Shown here one piece after another: positions 1 to 11,636 of a stretch of 64,000 nucleotides of DNA. A program made the position numbers and the translations under genes. The notes below the pieces were generated by a model that was not told where the DNA came from, made no database searches, and saw only the letters and a list, made by a program, of their open reading frames with translations. The stretch is from Lojkania enalia (Eukaryota > Ascomycota > Dothideomycetes > Pleosporales): contig ML986602.1 of the NCBI GenBank assembly GCA_010094045.1, positions 384,718 to 448,717 on the forward strand, in the 5' to 3' direction. Within the stretch, counting starts at the first letter, position 1. Each line of letters opens with the position of its first letter.

Positions 1-162
1 GCCTAGGGGAAGCTGCGGGCGTATACGTTAGCATTAAGCTCTATAGAGGGATGTCGCATTAAGCACAAAACTGCCTACCATTGGATGTCAAGGACTTGCG
101 ACCTGCAGAGCGAATGTAGTGGGGGCCGAGAATGATACGCGTAGTTCTGAAAGACGCGGGTT

Positions 163-870
163 TCAGATTGGGGCGTGCTTTTCTGAAGGGCGGAATGTGG
201 GCGATCTGGTGAAGCGGGTTGGTTGCAGCGCCGCGAGGAGTCTCGAGAAGAGAGCTTGGGCCACCTCAACGTCGGAGGGGTCCTGGCCTGGGTCTACCTG
301 CGGAGCATCCTCTGCGTCGTCACGCTGCTGACCCCCGCGACGGGCACGGTGCCATTTTTTGTTTAGTTTCGCTGGCAGGAAGCTCTTGAAACGGCCGGCG
401 AATTCTGGATGAACATTCTGCAATCGCTCACGAATGTACGATTGAACCAATAGTGGAACCTCGGAGGAGAATGCAGTCTCCTTCGGACGAAGAAGCACCC
501 AATGCTTCACGCATATCACGGTTCGAATCATGATCTAGTCTCTCTACGATTCAGCCAATACGACCGACCTTTCAAATCCAGATGCCGTGTATTGCGTCGA
601 CGAGTTTCGGTCAGAAAACGAGCACTGAGGACAAGCCCGAGTCTCGTGATCAGCTAATACACTGTACGCGCCTTCAAGCTGCGCGGGTGCCAGAGAGGGA
701 ATATTGCCCGGACGAAGCTTGATCGTGCAGGTTGCATGGTATGTAGTGTGATATCTCGCGATCCCGCTGCAGACTGGACAGCCCGCAGAGCTGCTCCGCT
801 CTGTTGCAACCGCTGGTTCCTGCGTTCGGAGTCCTTTCCAGCCCGTCTGCCTTTGACACAATCTCAACAT
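163..870 (-). CDS. Doubtful minus-strand gene of unknown function
   Basis: Two open segments lie on the minus strand. The first (870-544) is cysteine-containing, with CPVCSG and CPQCSF pairs about 43 residues apart that could be two halves of a metal-binding site. The second (531-163) contains VQSYIRERLQ and a basic stretch KLNKKWHRARR, and ends near 163. They lie in different frames with a stop between them, so either a short intron joins them or the locus is broken; I could not find a convincing donor/acceptor pair. G/C at third codon positions supports coding in the second segment. I do not recognise the family. The gene may instead be two unrelated fragments. Confidence 0.3.
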
Positions 871-1258
871 TCACCGTCAGAAATTATCACTGCATGCCTG
901 TTGGAGCCGCCCGAACTCTATCACAAACCGTTCCAGTTCTCCTGATATGGATCCATCTCGAGCTGAATCATGCACCGGCGTGTGAAGTGCTAAGCCTCGC
1001 TGCTCCGGACTCGAGCCGACAGGGCCACGCGTCCCTAGCGCTGAGGGCTGGGGGCTTCAACAGCGGCCTTCTCCTGTAAAGAAACACTGCCTCCCGCCTG
1101 CTGGCTGGTGCCTGATCCCACAAGAACACGCTGTTCTTCTGGCCGGTTCCCTTCAAACAATTCTGATTCCTCGTCTTGCTCGAGTGGTAGTCGTAGGTGC
1201 TGTGCTGCTAAGTCGTTCACTTTTATTCTCCTACGTTCCTTTTCGTTTCTTCTAAGCC
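871..1258. other. Intergenic region upstream of the secreted/membrane protein gene
   Basis: No convincing coding frame is seen. It is the promoter and 5' leader region of the gene starting at 1259, with a pyrimidine-rich stretch (about 1221-1255) just before the start codon, which is common in fungal promoters. Confidence 0.5.
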
Positions 1259-3291
1259 ATGCGGTCCTTCAAATCGAAGGTTCTGTCCGCCTGGGCATGG
1301 GCCATACCCGCGCTCTCTGCTGCCGTCCCGCGAGCAGCCCACGAACATAGTGTTGGTCAGAGCGATGCAGTACCTCGTCTCTTGGAGTTAGGTCCGAGAT
1401 CCATTTCTTATATCTCGTTCTTTTCGCCTCTTCTAGGCATCTACTAATTGACCTGTAGACTTGCAAGAGCACTACGCGCAAGCTACCTTCAACGTACCCT
1501 GCGCCGGATGTATTCTTGGCCATGGCCAAGAAAACGATGACGACTCTCTTGTAAGCCCTCCTCAGGCAACAATATTATCATGTACTTCGCTCACTTCTGC
1601 TATAGATCCTGAGCTTCAAGACGTACTCTTCTGAAGAACCTTGTGGGACTTCTTCTAACATTACTTTGAATGGCATCTACCTACCACAAGAATGGAACGG
1701 TGACCTCGCCTCAGGATCTGGATCCTTCACAGGCACGCCAGACGCCCAAGAGAATGCATGGTTTCTTCAGCACGACTTGGACCTTGAGTGGGAATCTGCC
1801 TGTCTTCATAGCATCGGGAACACAACAGATGAGCAGGCCGACAATACTGCCCAAGTCTTTACCGTAGCCATCAAAGGTATCGATGGCCGACCTATGGAGA
1901 AGCCGTCCGGGTTTACCATTTCGTTCAAACAATTGTCCCCGCCCGAGCTCTTGAGACTCGAAGTCGTTCCCAACCGTGACGCCAAGAAGGAAGAGAACGC
2001 CCAAGACTGGCGTGCCCCTCCTTCGCACCTTAGGCTTATCGTAACTCCTACTCCAAGCGGGCACTCTACCCAAGGTTCTCTAGAGGACGAGATCCAGGAG
2101 TTGAGAGCGCTCCAAGCCGAGCTCCAAGAGCTCCACAAAGCCATCAAGGACAAGAAGCAGCACATCAAATCCCAACTCAAGAAGGAAGCCACAAGCTTCA
2201 AGGAAGAGTTGCAACAGTGCGACGGCATCAAGTGTATCGTCAAGGCTATTGCTAACAAAGCACATGGTGCTTGGAGGGTCATCTACATTACCTTCCGGCC
2301 GCACGACTACCACCACCATTCGAGACCTCACCACCCAGAGATGGGCCGCCCCAACGAACAGGATCAATATGATCGTGTCTGGCGTCCTGGCAATAACAAG
2401 CAATTACCCGAGGCTACTATACACACGGATCCAGATTCAGATTCGGTACAATCATTCGAGTCATTTCCTCCGCCTCCACCTCCTCCACCTCCCCACTTTG
2501 GGCCACCTCCGCCTCATCACCGTCCTCCTCCACTACATGGTCACCGACGACATGAGTCTCCCCTTGTGATGTCTCTGAGCATTGTTGTTGGTGTTCTTTG
2601 CTGTGGCTGTCTATTCGCCGTCATCCGGAACTGTTGCTGCTCGCTTCGTAGCCGCACTGAGCGCGCCGCCGCTCGAGAGGAACGACGCAATGCCCGCGCC
2701 TATCGTCGTGCTGCAAGGAAACTTGCCTGGACCCGATGGTGGCGTCGGAACTGGCGCGACGAGGAACGGCGCCAGGACTACGAAGAGAAGCGTGCTCTAA
2801 TCCAGGAGCAGGAATCTGTCCTCGAGGAAGCCATGCAAGAGGAAATCCGAGCGCTAAGGGAAGCGCATGGAGTCGTGAATTCCCTCGTGTCAGCTGAAGA
2901 AGGACGGATGCCTCCACAGGCTGGCGCTCATATGCACTGCCATTGCCATGCACCTCACCCTCCGACACCTTACTCTCCTATCTCGACCGCATCCGTCTAT
3001 ACGTCGTCTTCCCTTGCCGAACTCCCATCACGGCCCTTGTCGCGGACGAACAGCCTCCCAGATTACCGATCCGATGCCTCGACGGCGCCACCGGCGTACG
3101 AGGAAGACGAAGACACATCCGACGTCGTGGCCAATGGCTTTAGAGAATACACCCCTTCCACAACGTCATCCACCACGAGCAGCAGATGGACGCCGGATAG
3201 TAGCGTCATCGATGTGAGTCCCCGGCCTAGTGCAGACACGCTGCGGTACGCCGAGACCACAGATACCGGCGTCGGCGATGCGAAGAATTGA
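1259..3291 (+). CDS. Putative secreted/single-pass membrane protein of unknown function
   Basis: Three exons restore one frame: 1259-1391, 1459-1550 and 1606-3291 (about 636 residues). Intron 1 ends after a CTACTAAT-like branch site; intron 2 has a GTAAGC donor. The first 22 or so residues are a plausible signal peptide (AWAWAIPALSAA). The extracellular part has paired cysteines (VPCAGC, EEPCGTSSNIT), which only appear when the first two exons are included. A Glu/Lys-rich coiled coil follows (about 233-280), then a proline tract (about 362-386), a hydrophobic segment (about 394-416, SIVVGVLCCGCLFAVI) followed by CCC and a strongly basic stop-transfer region. The Ser/Thr-rich tail contains PPAYEEDE. 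The layout suggests a type I membrane protein with a cytosolic tail. The family is unknown to me. The weak point is the GTCCGA donor of intron 1; a GTACCT donor at 1370 is the alternative but breaks the frame. Confidence 0.8.
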
Positions 3292-3868
3292 AAACTCCCA
3301 TTCGTTGGACACGGTTTACAAGGTGTTACGACCCGTCATGGCGATATATCATTCAGGCTTTTTTTTCTGGTCCTAGGGGAGATTTCACTACATTTGGTCT
3401 CCTTTAGCTAGGCTCTTCGTTCTGGGTGGCGGGGCCGGGCGGGTTCCTTGGTCGCGTTAGGTTTCTTTTTCATGCATTGTACGATTTTATTTTGTTTTTT
3501 TATGGCATGTGATTTATTTTTTTGGCCTCGGTGCTCTCTGGATGCGGGATAGTCAAAGGCAGACTTTATTAAGTGGCCCCGATAATAACGGATCTCTTAC
3601 AGTTTTCTTTCTTGGAACTGTAATATATGGGTATTGGCTTATGTCTAGCAATAATAAAAGACATGCAATAACCGGCCTACTTGGAAAGGAAGGCAGAGTC
3701 GGAAATTCAACCAAGACAAACGTTTCTAATATGGTGAATGTGAACTCTTCATTTATAGTAAAAGCACCTTGTCCAAGTTGTAAGACGGGTGAGATTTTAC
3801 ATCTATACCACAATATTGTACAGTAGCTCCAATCCTTAAATACATCGTACAACCTCTCATACATTTTT
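3292..3868. other. Convergent 3' intergenic gap
   Basis: This separates the ends of the plus-strand membrane protein gene and the minus-strand uS4m gene. T-rich runs and short A+T-rich stretches fit 3' untranslated and polyadenylation sequence. The open frames here have no coding character. Confidence 0.5.
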
Positions 3869-5217
3869 TTACCGCCTTCTCAGGTACCAATTGAACGCCA
3901 ACTGCCCAGTCTCATATGAGAAGGGACTCGGCACCTCTGCCAACCCTGGCCTTGCTACGGGGTGTCGTAGATATACCGCCGCGCAGACATTCTGGTTGAC
4001 CTCGAGGTACCTAGGGATAAATGCAAATGCCGACATGTAGTCCCTTGGTCGCCAAGGTGTCAAGTATGGTTTCGAAGCATCGCGCTTGTTCCACGTGGAA
4101 TTGTAATCTGCTTCCTCCTTCAACTTTTCGAATGCCTCCTTCAGCTTATTCGTCTCCTCTTTGGTGAGCGTGACGGCCTCCTCAGGAGTATCTGATTCTT
4201 GGCGGAATTTGGATAGAGCAGATTTCAGGAAGGTGAATTGGTTGTCGAGCGTCGATACGCTGTCGGGCGATGCAATCCGCCATAGCGAAATGGCTCGTCG
4301 TACCGTCTGTCGGAATTCCCTAAGCTTCTGCTTGTCCTTGGCTTTCACATCCGTCGCTAATACGCCCTCGACGTCTGCCATTAGCTCTTGGAGGTGCTTC
4401 TTTAGTCGAGCGGGAGTGGGATCAGGCTTCGAGGCGTCGAGAACGGGAACCTCGGGGGCGGGCTGAGCGGGTTTGGCCTTGACGGCTTCGCCTCGAGCAG
4501 CTCGTTTCTCTTCAGCAATGCGGCGGGCGACGGCAGAGCGGGTTTTGGGGGCGCCGGTCGCAAACATGACAGTTTCGGGGACGACCTGGAACATGTCCCC
4601 CGGGTTGAGGAGGTAACCCGGGAAGCGCATCTAGAGTGAGAGTCAGCCCATGTTCATGAGGACATCGAACACAGAGAGATCGAGAATCAGCGCACCTTCT
4701 TGCCATTGACTTTGACCAAGCCATGCACGCAGAATTGTCTGGCCTGCCTCACACTGCTCGCAAAGAGCGCCCTGAAGATAGCAGTATCTAACCTCCTTTC
4801 CACTGGCCAGTATGTCATCTGCATGTATGGGGTCATCATTGGCACTTGTGTCTTGCGCTGACTATCTGCTCCGCCTCCTCGACCAGCGGCCTGCTCTGAT
4901 CCGTCGTGCTGTGCCAAATACTTGTGGCTCATGGGCACCACGGCAGGAAGGTTCCTAGTGAAAAGACGCTTCCATTTCTTCTCTCGAATTTGTTCGCCAT
5001 GGTAGGCTCTTGTGTCCGACTTAGCAGTCCATTTTTGCTGGAAGTATGTTCTTATATATGACTTTGGCGGCTTGAGACGTGCGAGATTGTATAGGGTCCA
5101 GCGTGACCAGTCGGCTCTGACTTTCTGTTCACAAACGCGTCAGAACCGCTCGATTTCACCTGCAACAGGGCGACGTACTATTCTCTTGATGGAATGGAAC
5201 CTAGGCTTCTTCCTCAT
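3869..5217 (-). CDS. NAM9: Mitochondrial small-subunit ribosomal protein uS4m (Nam9)
   Basis: Exons 5217-5179, 5124-4696 and 4630-3869 give a 409-residue protein. Exon 1 encodes the short basic start [13 protein letters not shown]; the 54-bp intron runs from GTACGT to ACAG. Exon 2 carries the family signature [10 protein letters not shown], then [13 protein letters not shown] and [14 protein letters not shown]. The S4 RNA-binding domain begins around residue 122 ([14 protein letters not shown]) and crosses the second intron (VNGKK / [16 protein letters not shown]). The tail is Lys/Glu-rich and coiled. uS4 binds 16S-like rRNA early in assembly of the mitochondrial small subunit, and yeast Nam9 is required for mitochondrial translation. 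The gene is divergent from the La gene with 328 bp between start codons. Confidence 0.93.
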
Positions 5218-5545
5218 GGCGATGAACAATCAATTGGCGGCGATGCGGATGGGTTCGTGGCCTATGTGCCCTGTTCACGATGTTGGCAAACCAGCCCGGC
5301 TCAGAAACTGCGTCGGAGGATCGGCGCCTTTGCTCCGGGCACCGGCTTTGGCGCCGCGCCGCAAAATTATTCGCTACAGAGCTCTCGCCCCACCACAGCT
5401 TTCCCTTCTCTCGCGGCCTCCGACTTTTTCTGCCTGCAAAATCCCCGTCGCACTGCACAACGCTCCTTCAAGCACCCTCAATTTCCTACGCACGCGTCGT
5501 GCCGGAGACAGCGATTTCTAACTTGTCATCTCCAAACAGTGCTCT
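5218..5545. promoter_or_regulatory. Shared divergent promoter of uS4m and La genes
   Basis: The start codons of the minus-strand uS4m gene and the plus-strand La gene face away from each other across 328 bp. The segment is CT-rich on the plus strand near the La start (about 5395-5545). An apparent 169-residue frame across part of it is an antisense artefact of the uS4m exons. Confidence 0.55.
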
Positions 5546-7193
5546 ATGTCCGACGGACGCTCCGCTGTTGCCGCTGAGTCGGCTCAGCACCCCGCAGAGA
5601 AGGCCGCTGCCCAGAACGTTCAAGACGGCGACGCCACGTACCCCACGGTAGAGACTGCAAACAACAGCAAGGCCGAAGTAGACGCTAAGCAGGCTGAGGA
5701 AATCCAGAAAGCCATCATGGAAGGAAAAGAGACCGTTGCCGAAGCTGTTGAGTCATCCAATACTGCCGAGAAAGTAGCTACGGACACCAACCCCGAAGAT
5801 GCCAATTGGGACTCTGAGAACAATGATGAGAATGGTGGTTACGAGAAGAAGCGCCGCTATGACGACAGGAAGCATCACCGACGCAATAACTATAGCCGCG
5901 GCAACATGCGCAATTATAGCGACTTTAGGGACAGCAAGTTTAGGTGCGGCTCCTCAATGTTCGCCCACCAGACATTGCACTAACCATGATTGAGTAGGAA
6001 CCCGGACTTCGATAATCTCCCTGAGTCCAATGACCCGGTCGAGATTCGCAATCAAGTATGCTCTTTTACCAAGCAATGTACACTAGTGATTTAACCGCTC
6101 TCAGGTTGAATTCTATTTCTCCACCCAGAACCTGTCGACGGACTGGCATCTCTTTGAAATGATGGAGGGCCCTAAGAATCTCCCTGTCCCGATCAAACAT
6201 CTTCATGACTTCAAGCGAATGCGACGTTTCAAGCCATACAGCGATGTTGTTGCGGCTCTACGCGAGAGCGAACACCTCGTTGTCGTTGGCGATAGTACTT
6301 TCGCGGCCACCGGCCAGGTCACGGGCAATGAAGCCGTGAAGCGGAAGGAACCGCTCCTAGTCCCAACCTCCAAGAACGATGAGAAGTACAAGCCCAGCCT
6401 TTGGTCGCTTTTCAATCGTGTGCGCAAGCAGTCCCAACACAAAGTAGAGACGAGCATATATGCAAAGGACTTCGGCGCAGAAGCTCAAGCCGGGCAGATT
6501 GCTCTCGAGAACTTCTTCAAACAGTATGGAGCTGTCGTGGTTCGTAAGCGCCGTGATAACAACAACCTTTGGAAGGGGAGTGTCTTCGTCGAATTTGAGA
6601 ACGAAGAATTGCAACAGGAATTTCTTAAGCAGAACCCCACGCCAAAGTACAACGGTCGCAATATCATAGTCATGAGTAAGAAAGCTTACATTGAGATGAA
6701 ATGTAAGGAGAAGGGAATTACTCCGCCTTGGGAGAAGGATCATGAGGCCGACGAGGGAAAGCACCGTGGTGGTTACCGAGGCCGTGGGTATCGCGGTAGA
6801 CGAGAACAATACAGTAACCGCCGAGGAGATCGGGACCGGTACCGATCTCGCTCTCCTCGTGGACGGCGCCACTATTCCTCGGAAGATGATGAGTATGGCC
6901 GTGACCAGTACGGAGACCGCTCCCCCCGTGAACACCGAGACAATTCTTCCGAGGATAGCCAAGACTGGAATAGCCGCCGCAACAAGTTCCAGAAGTCAAA
7001 GGAGTTCCGTGGTGGCAAGCGCGATCGCCGTAATACCGACATTCCTGTCGACGAGGACGGTATTCCCATTCTCCGCGATACCACCAAGGAAGACGACTCC
7101 ATTTCGAAGTCGACCAAGCGCAAGGCTAACGATAATGAGCACTATGACGGCCCGTTGAAGAAGACTAAGCTTGTGATAAAAGAGGATGACTAG
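5546..7193 (+). CDS. LHP1: La-type RNA-binding protein (La/Lhp1 homologue)
   Basis: Exons 5546-5943, 5998-6055 and 6105-7193 give 514 residues. The first join is AG|G inside an Arg codon and the second is in phase 0. The N-terminal 120 residues are acidic and Ala/Glu-rich. The La motif (about 133-205) reads through the joins as NPDFDNLPESNDPVEIRNQ, VEFYFSTQNLSTDWHLFEMM and IKHLHDFKRM. An RRM follows (about 250-340) with GSVFVEFENEE as RNP1-like core. The C-terminus is rich in RGG, SR and GRR and ends in a basic KRKAND...KKTK signal. La proteins bind the 3' UUU-OH ends of RNA polymerase III transcripts and protect them during maturation. Compared with yeast Lhp1, the long N-terminal extension and RGG/RS tail are typical of filamentous fungi. 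Confidence 0.93.
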
Positions 7194-8503
7194 GCTGGCA
7201 TGTCATAAGTAGTCTAGGCTCACCGTCGGATCATCTGGATTGTTCCTACAGTCTGTGCTACCTAGGTGCTCGGGCTTAGTCATCAAGCTTTCTTTCTTTT
7301 CTATCATCTGCTGCATAGCATGCTCAGTGTCTTCGGGCTGGGTTTCTGTACACATCCTATCCTATGCATATTAGGGTATTGGGTATTAAAGTTTTCAAAA
7401 TGGCGTCGGTGGGTCTATTTGCATATTGTGGTCGTCCTCTTCTGAGATACCATGGATGAGATAGAACATCGGGCTTCTTTCATAATCTGATGAGGTGGAG
7501 GGTTATTCACGTAGGCCAAGATGATACGAGATACATGAAATCAGAAGCGATCTGATGAATCGAGTGCTTTTGCCTTTGCCTTTACCTTGTGAATTTGCGA
7601 TGCGATTTCCTCCTGGTAGTGAGCGGTGTGATGTGCTGTACTCGGTTATGAGTGCGCCTCTGAAGTCTGGGTTGGGTTCATCATTGGGAATATGGGTCAT
7701 ATTTATTTTGCATTAATAAATGTCCGTGCGATTGAGGATTGTTAGTTTTAGCGTTCAAGACGAAGGTAAGATTTATTAGTCTGTATTACTTCTGACAGTT
7801 CTTAGTATAGGGGTGCTCTAGTTTTTCACTGCTGAACCACAATTAAGAGGAAAGCCAGATAATCTTTGGCGGCTAAAGGACATTATGTAGTCATCTGTAC
7901 CCTACACCCGGGGAGCTACTGCGGAGTGTTTCAAAATGTCGCCAAAGCATGACTGATAAGGGTCAAACTCCACGGCACGACTGAGGAAAGCAAGACCACG
8001 GAAGTAATTCCTCATTCAAGCATCCTTTGGACTTGATCGCCGTTTGGTGAGAGCGTTTTTAAATATTGAGCACCTAGCTCGTAGGCAATATGTGAAGCAC
8101 AAGGTCAAGGGTAGTGTTTACATTATGCCGTGTCTCTTTTACTATCGAGGAGTACGGTTCTATCTAAAACCCATTCTCGAACCGATGGGAGTTTTCTAGG
8201 GGTGATGATAACTGGTTGTACTGGATATGAGAATCTTTCAAGTTCGGCTTGGTATTGTGGCATGACGAAGTTTTTAGCTACTTCATGTACTGGTTGCGCG
8301 GCCTAACGTAAGAAGGGCTGTCTATAACTTATCCTTGGCGCGGTGTCGTTGATTACCGTGAAGGGAAAGATGTCATTGAAAATTTCTGGTATAGCATTGA
8401 GACGATAAGGGTAGAAGCTGCATAGGGGGCATTACTGACCTGTTCAAGTAAGATTGAAAGCATCACAACATATACACTGTCACGTGTCTGTCAGTCTTCT
8501 TTG
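7194..8503. other. Intergenic region without recognised genes
   Basis: This holds the 3' region of the La gene, followed by moderately A+T-rich sequence with only short accidental frames. I see no RNA gene, repeat or protein relic. Confidence 0.45.
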
Positions 8504-10106
8504 TCAAAGAACTTTCGACGTCCAAAGTTCAGCATCTAGGCACGATATAAGTCGAACTACTACTTCGTGTTCTCTCTTCTTTTGTCCTTTGATTCGAACT
8601 CGACGAAATTCTTGAATCGTCTCTTCTAGCTCTCTCGTGTCTTGTTTATCTGGCGCTCTCTCCGGCCTATTCACATACGCATCAGGGACTGGCAATACTG
8701 TAAGCTGTGTTCTCTCTTCGTCTTTGTCTCCAACTCTGCGGTAGATCAATCTGCACATATCATTTGAACTTGGACTAGATATCAGCATTGATCATGTACG
8801 TTGAATATTACAATACATTTTGGAACGGACATAGCAGGAGATAAAGGAATCGGAGCATCCATCATTGACTATATTACATCCTGGACAGTTCCGGTGCGGA
8901 ATTGAAGGGCCACTGAAGATGATGCTCATAACTATGTGTCTGCCGGGCCGGAAAGAGCTCGCCCAATACCCTTGCCAACTGATTTCATGCCGAGAGACGA
9001 AATCCTCTAGTGCATATTCACCTCTCTTAATCTTTTCGTGACCAGGTGTGTCCTTAAACTTTGAACAGAGTAAATCCTCGAAGACCTAAGAACTCCATTA
9101 ACTGTTGGCATTGTGATTTGAACGTAGAACACATCCCCAAAGAATCAATAAGATCCATAGGGATTGGGTAGGCCCTGCCATGAGCGTTGTCAAAGGTTAC
9201 AGGAGCTTACGTCCATGGATTTAGAGGCTGTTGGAGTCGCGCCTGGATCACAGTAACAACCTTCCAAATGTCGAAGCTAAGGCGCCTGTATTGTTCGTGT
9301 GTTAGTAAATTAGATTATCCGATAACGCCAAGTAAGAAAGATGCACGACCCATATCACTTATATGCGCTTAGCAAGACCGTCTTTCAAATGCCAGACGAA
9401 GGTCCTTATTTGCGTTAACATCAGCATCATCCCAGAAGAAATCCACTCACAGCTCCAAAGTCCCAATAACTGAACCATACTAATTCACAAGCCTATTGTT
9501 CTCCTTAATCCTATTTTTAATTTCGTCAATTGCAATTCCTTGTTCAAACTGTGCTGTCCGACTGCGTTGCCCCATATCCTCAATCCGCTCTCGTAATCGT
9601 TCATCGTTTAGCATAGTCACGTTTCTACACCGGGTATCAATCTCTTCTACATCGCAGACCCAAATATACCTACAATTGTACCGTAACAAGCGATAGATTC
9701 ACCGCTTCTGTCCTTGTATATCGCTCCGAAACGAGGCTAAACACTCGCTCTGCGTTATACGCCAATGTAGTTTCTAGTACGCATCTTGCATGATATTCCC
9801 ACTCCCTCCCTCCTTCAAGTTCGCATTATATTTCTTAATTCTCACGTAGAAGTCGTTTACCAACCCATGGCACTCGAGAGCCTTCTGCCTTACCGTCTGG
9901 CCGAGCGCAACGTATTTTGTCATCGTTCGCAAGTGCGGTATAGGAGGTCGAGCTCGAGAAGTGCACACTCGAGGATGTAAAGGTAGGCTATGACATTTTG
10001 ATATGCTGATGCAAAGCCTCGATTGTCGTCTAGCGTCTTGACGGGATCTTTGGATGAGGAGACAAATGGCAACAATATCACTGATCGAGCCTAATGTAAC
10101 AGACAT
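8504..10106 (-). pseudogene. Decayed member of a fungal-specific protein family of unknown function
   Basis: Reading the minus strand gives family-like segments in order, broken by frameshifts and stops. Segment 10106-9774 starts MSVTLGSISDIVAICLLIQ and ends with CHGLVNDFYVRIKKYN. Segment 9689-9480 contains TMLNDERLRERIEDMGQRS. Around 9300-9240 lies LSFDIWKVVTVIQARL, near 9180-9120 HGRAYPIPMDLIDSL, and 8788-8504 ends with LEETIQEFRRVRIKGQKK. This order resembles large fungal proteins with an N-terminal helical module followed by a conserved middle region (the DALGR..PIP..FI-like stretch). Function of the family is unknown to me. At least four frame breaks make it a pseudogene. Confidence 0.6.
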
Positions 10107-11636
10107 GTTGCTAATTTAGTTACAGAAGCCCTGTAAGGATATAGATGTGGGTCAATATTCAGAAGGACTTGCTCCTGGGAGTTTTCTGTGTCGAGGGACG
10201 TTGGACTCCACTATGATGATATTGCTGTTCTGCAGATACCCTTCCACTATCCTCAGCTGAGTCTCGGATGTGCTCACCCACAGCCACAGTGTTGCCTTGT
10301 ATAGCCTCCAAAAGGAAATGCAAGAGATTCACAGTTCTGGTAATGTATGCAGTACAACGCGGAGAGGTAGCTCATCTTCGCCTTATATTACTGCAGTAAT
10401 TTATATTTACATACAGACCATGTACAAATCAAAGCCCCCTAATAAGTCCCCTTGTTTTCCAAGGAGATGACAGAACGGAGGATTTGAATAGGTGGAAACT
10501 CTTACGTATGAATTTTCATTACTAAAATAATGAGCAGTTTTGAAAATCGACTAGGGACTGAAAGATCTCATTCCAAAAAAATAAAAAAAAATCTATGCAA
10601 AAGCCAAAGAGCAATAATTTTTTTTTTTGCAGATTTGTGATAATAGCACACCTTCAATACAGTTTCCCTAACTAGCCTTTTATACTCCAGGTATTCTCGT
10701 TTTAAGTCCCCAGCGCAAAAAGCTGTATAGACTGATCACATATTTGTACATTGTGACACTCCGAAATGTTCCGTAAAGAGCTAGAAAAAGACTACCTAAA
10801 AGTATCTAAATTATGGAGGTATATTGTAGATTTCTAAGATTATTTCATATCACGATGTAGAGCGATTCCTCTAGAAGAGCAATAGATTGAGCTTTTACCC
10901 TCTTACAATTCACTATCCGATGCACTAGTTATTCGACGGCTCTCCGCCTCAACACTGGCCTCACCGGCGCTTTACACAGCTTCAGAACTTATGATGCCCT
11001 CATTTCACGCTTCTCACAGAGCTGAGATGGCTCATATCTCACAGAGCCGCTCACATAGCCATTCATGTGGTCGCTCGTAGGATCGCTAACAGAGCACTCA
11101 CAGTCGCTATACACGTCAATAGCGAACGGATTATTAGGCAGGCTTACCATTAACTCAGTAAGCGATTCTGTAAGTAGCTCCGTGAGACGTGTGAAGGAAG
11201 GGAATCAGGAATCCGAGAGCAGCACTGAAGACTATGTAGTAGCGTAGTATAGCATGTGATATGTAGGAGTAGCCGGGGCCCGGGGAATTAGCCGAATTTC
11301 TCTGAGTCAAATTGATAGAGATATTGCTATAGAACGAACTCATAGCATGTTTATTTGGAAAGGCTAGTCAGCTTGGCTATTTCGTGACTAACGGATCATG
11401 TTTATTGACTAGTCATTTTAACGCCTTCGCTAATCATTTGCTAGCAGCTAGAACCGCAGTGTTCTATGCACTTCCATATATATGCTCGATACAGTTACTC
11501 CTAGAAAGGCACCCCGTGCTTTACAATAGCAACCAAGAATCTTAGACTTCGAAATGAGGCCAGCAAGACATTAAATCGCTCCATTACTTTCCACTTATAT
11601 CGTTCCCTTGATTTCTAAGAATACATAACACTTGCC
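10107..11636. other. A+T-rich intergenic region
   Basis: No supported gene is seen. The stretch has A/T homopolymers (about 10575-10625) and imperfect short repeats of CTCACAGAGC type around 11015-11100. Confidence 0.45.

Noticed and set aside
5012..5521. 169-codon plus-strand frame
   Set aside because: It is antisense to the first exons of the uS4m gene and its promoter; the uS4m protein pattern on the other strand is unmistakable.
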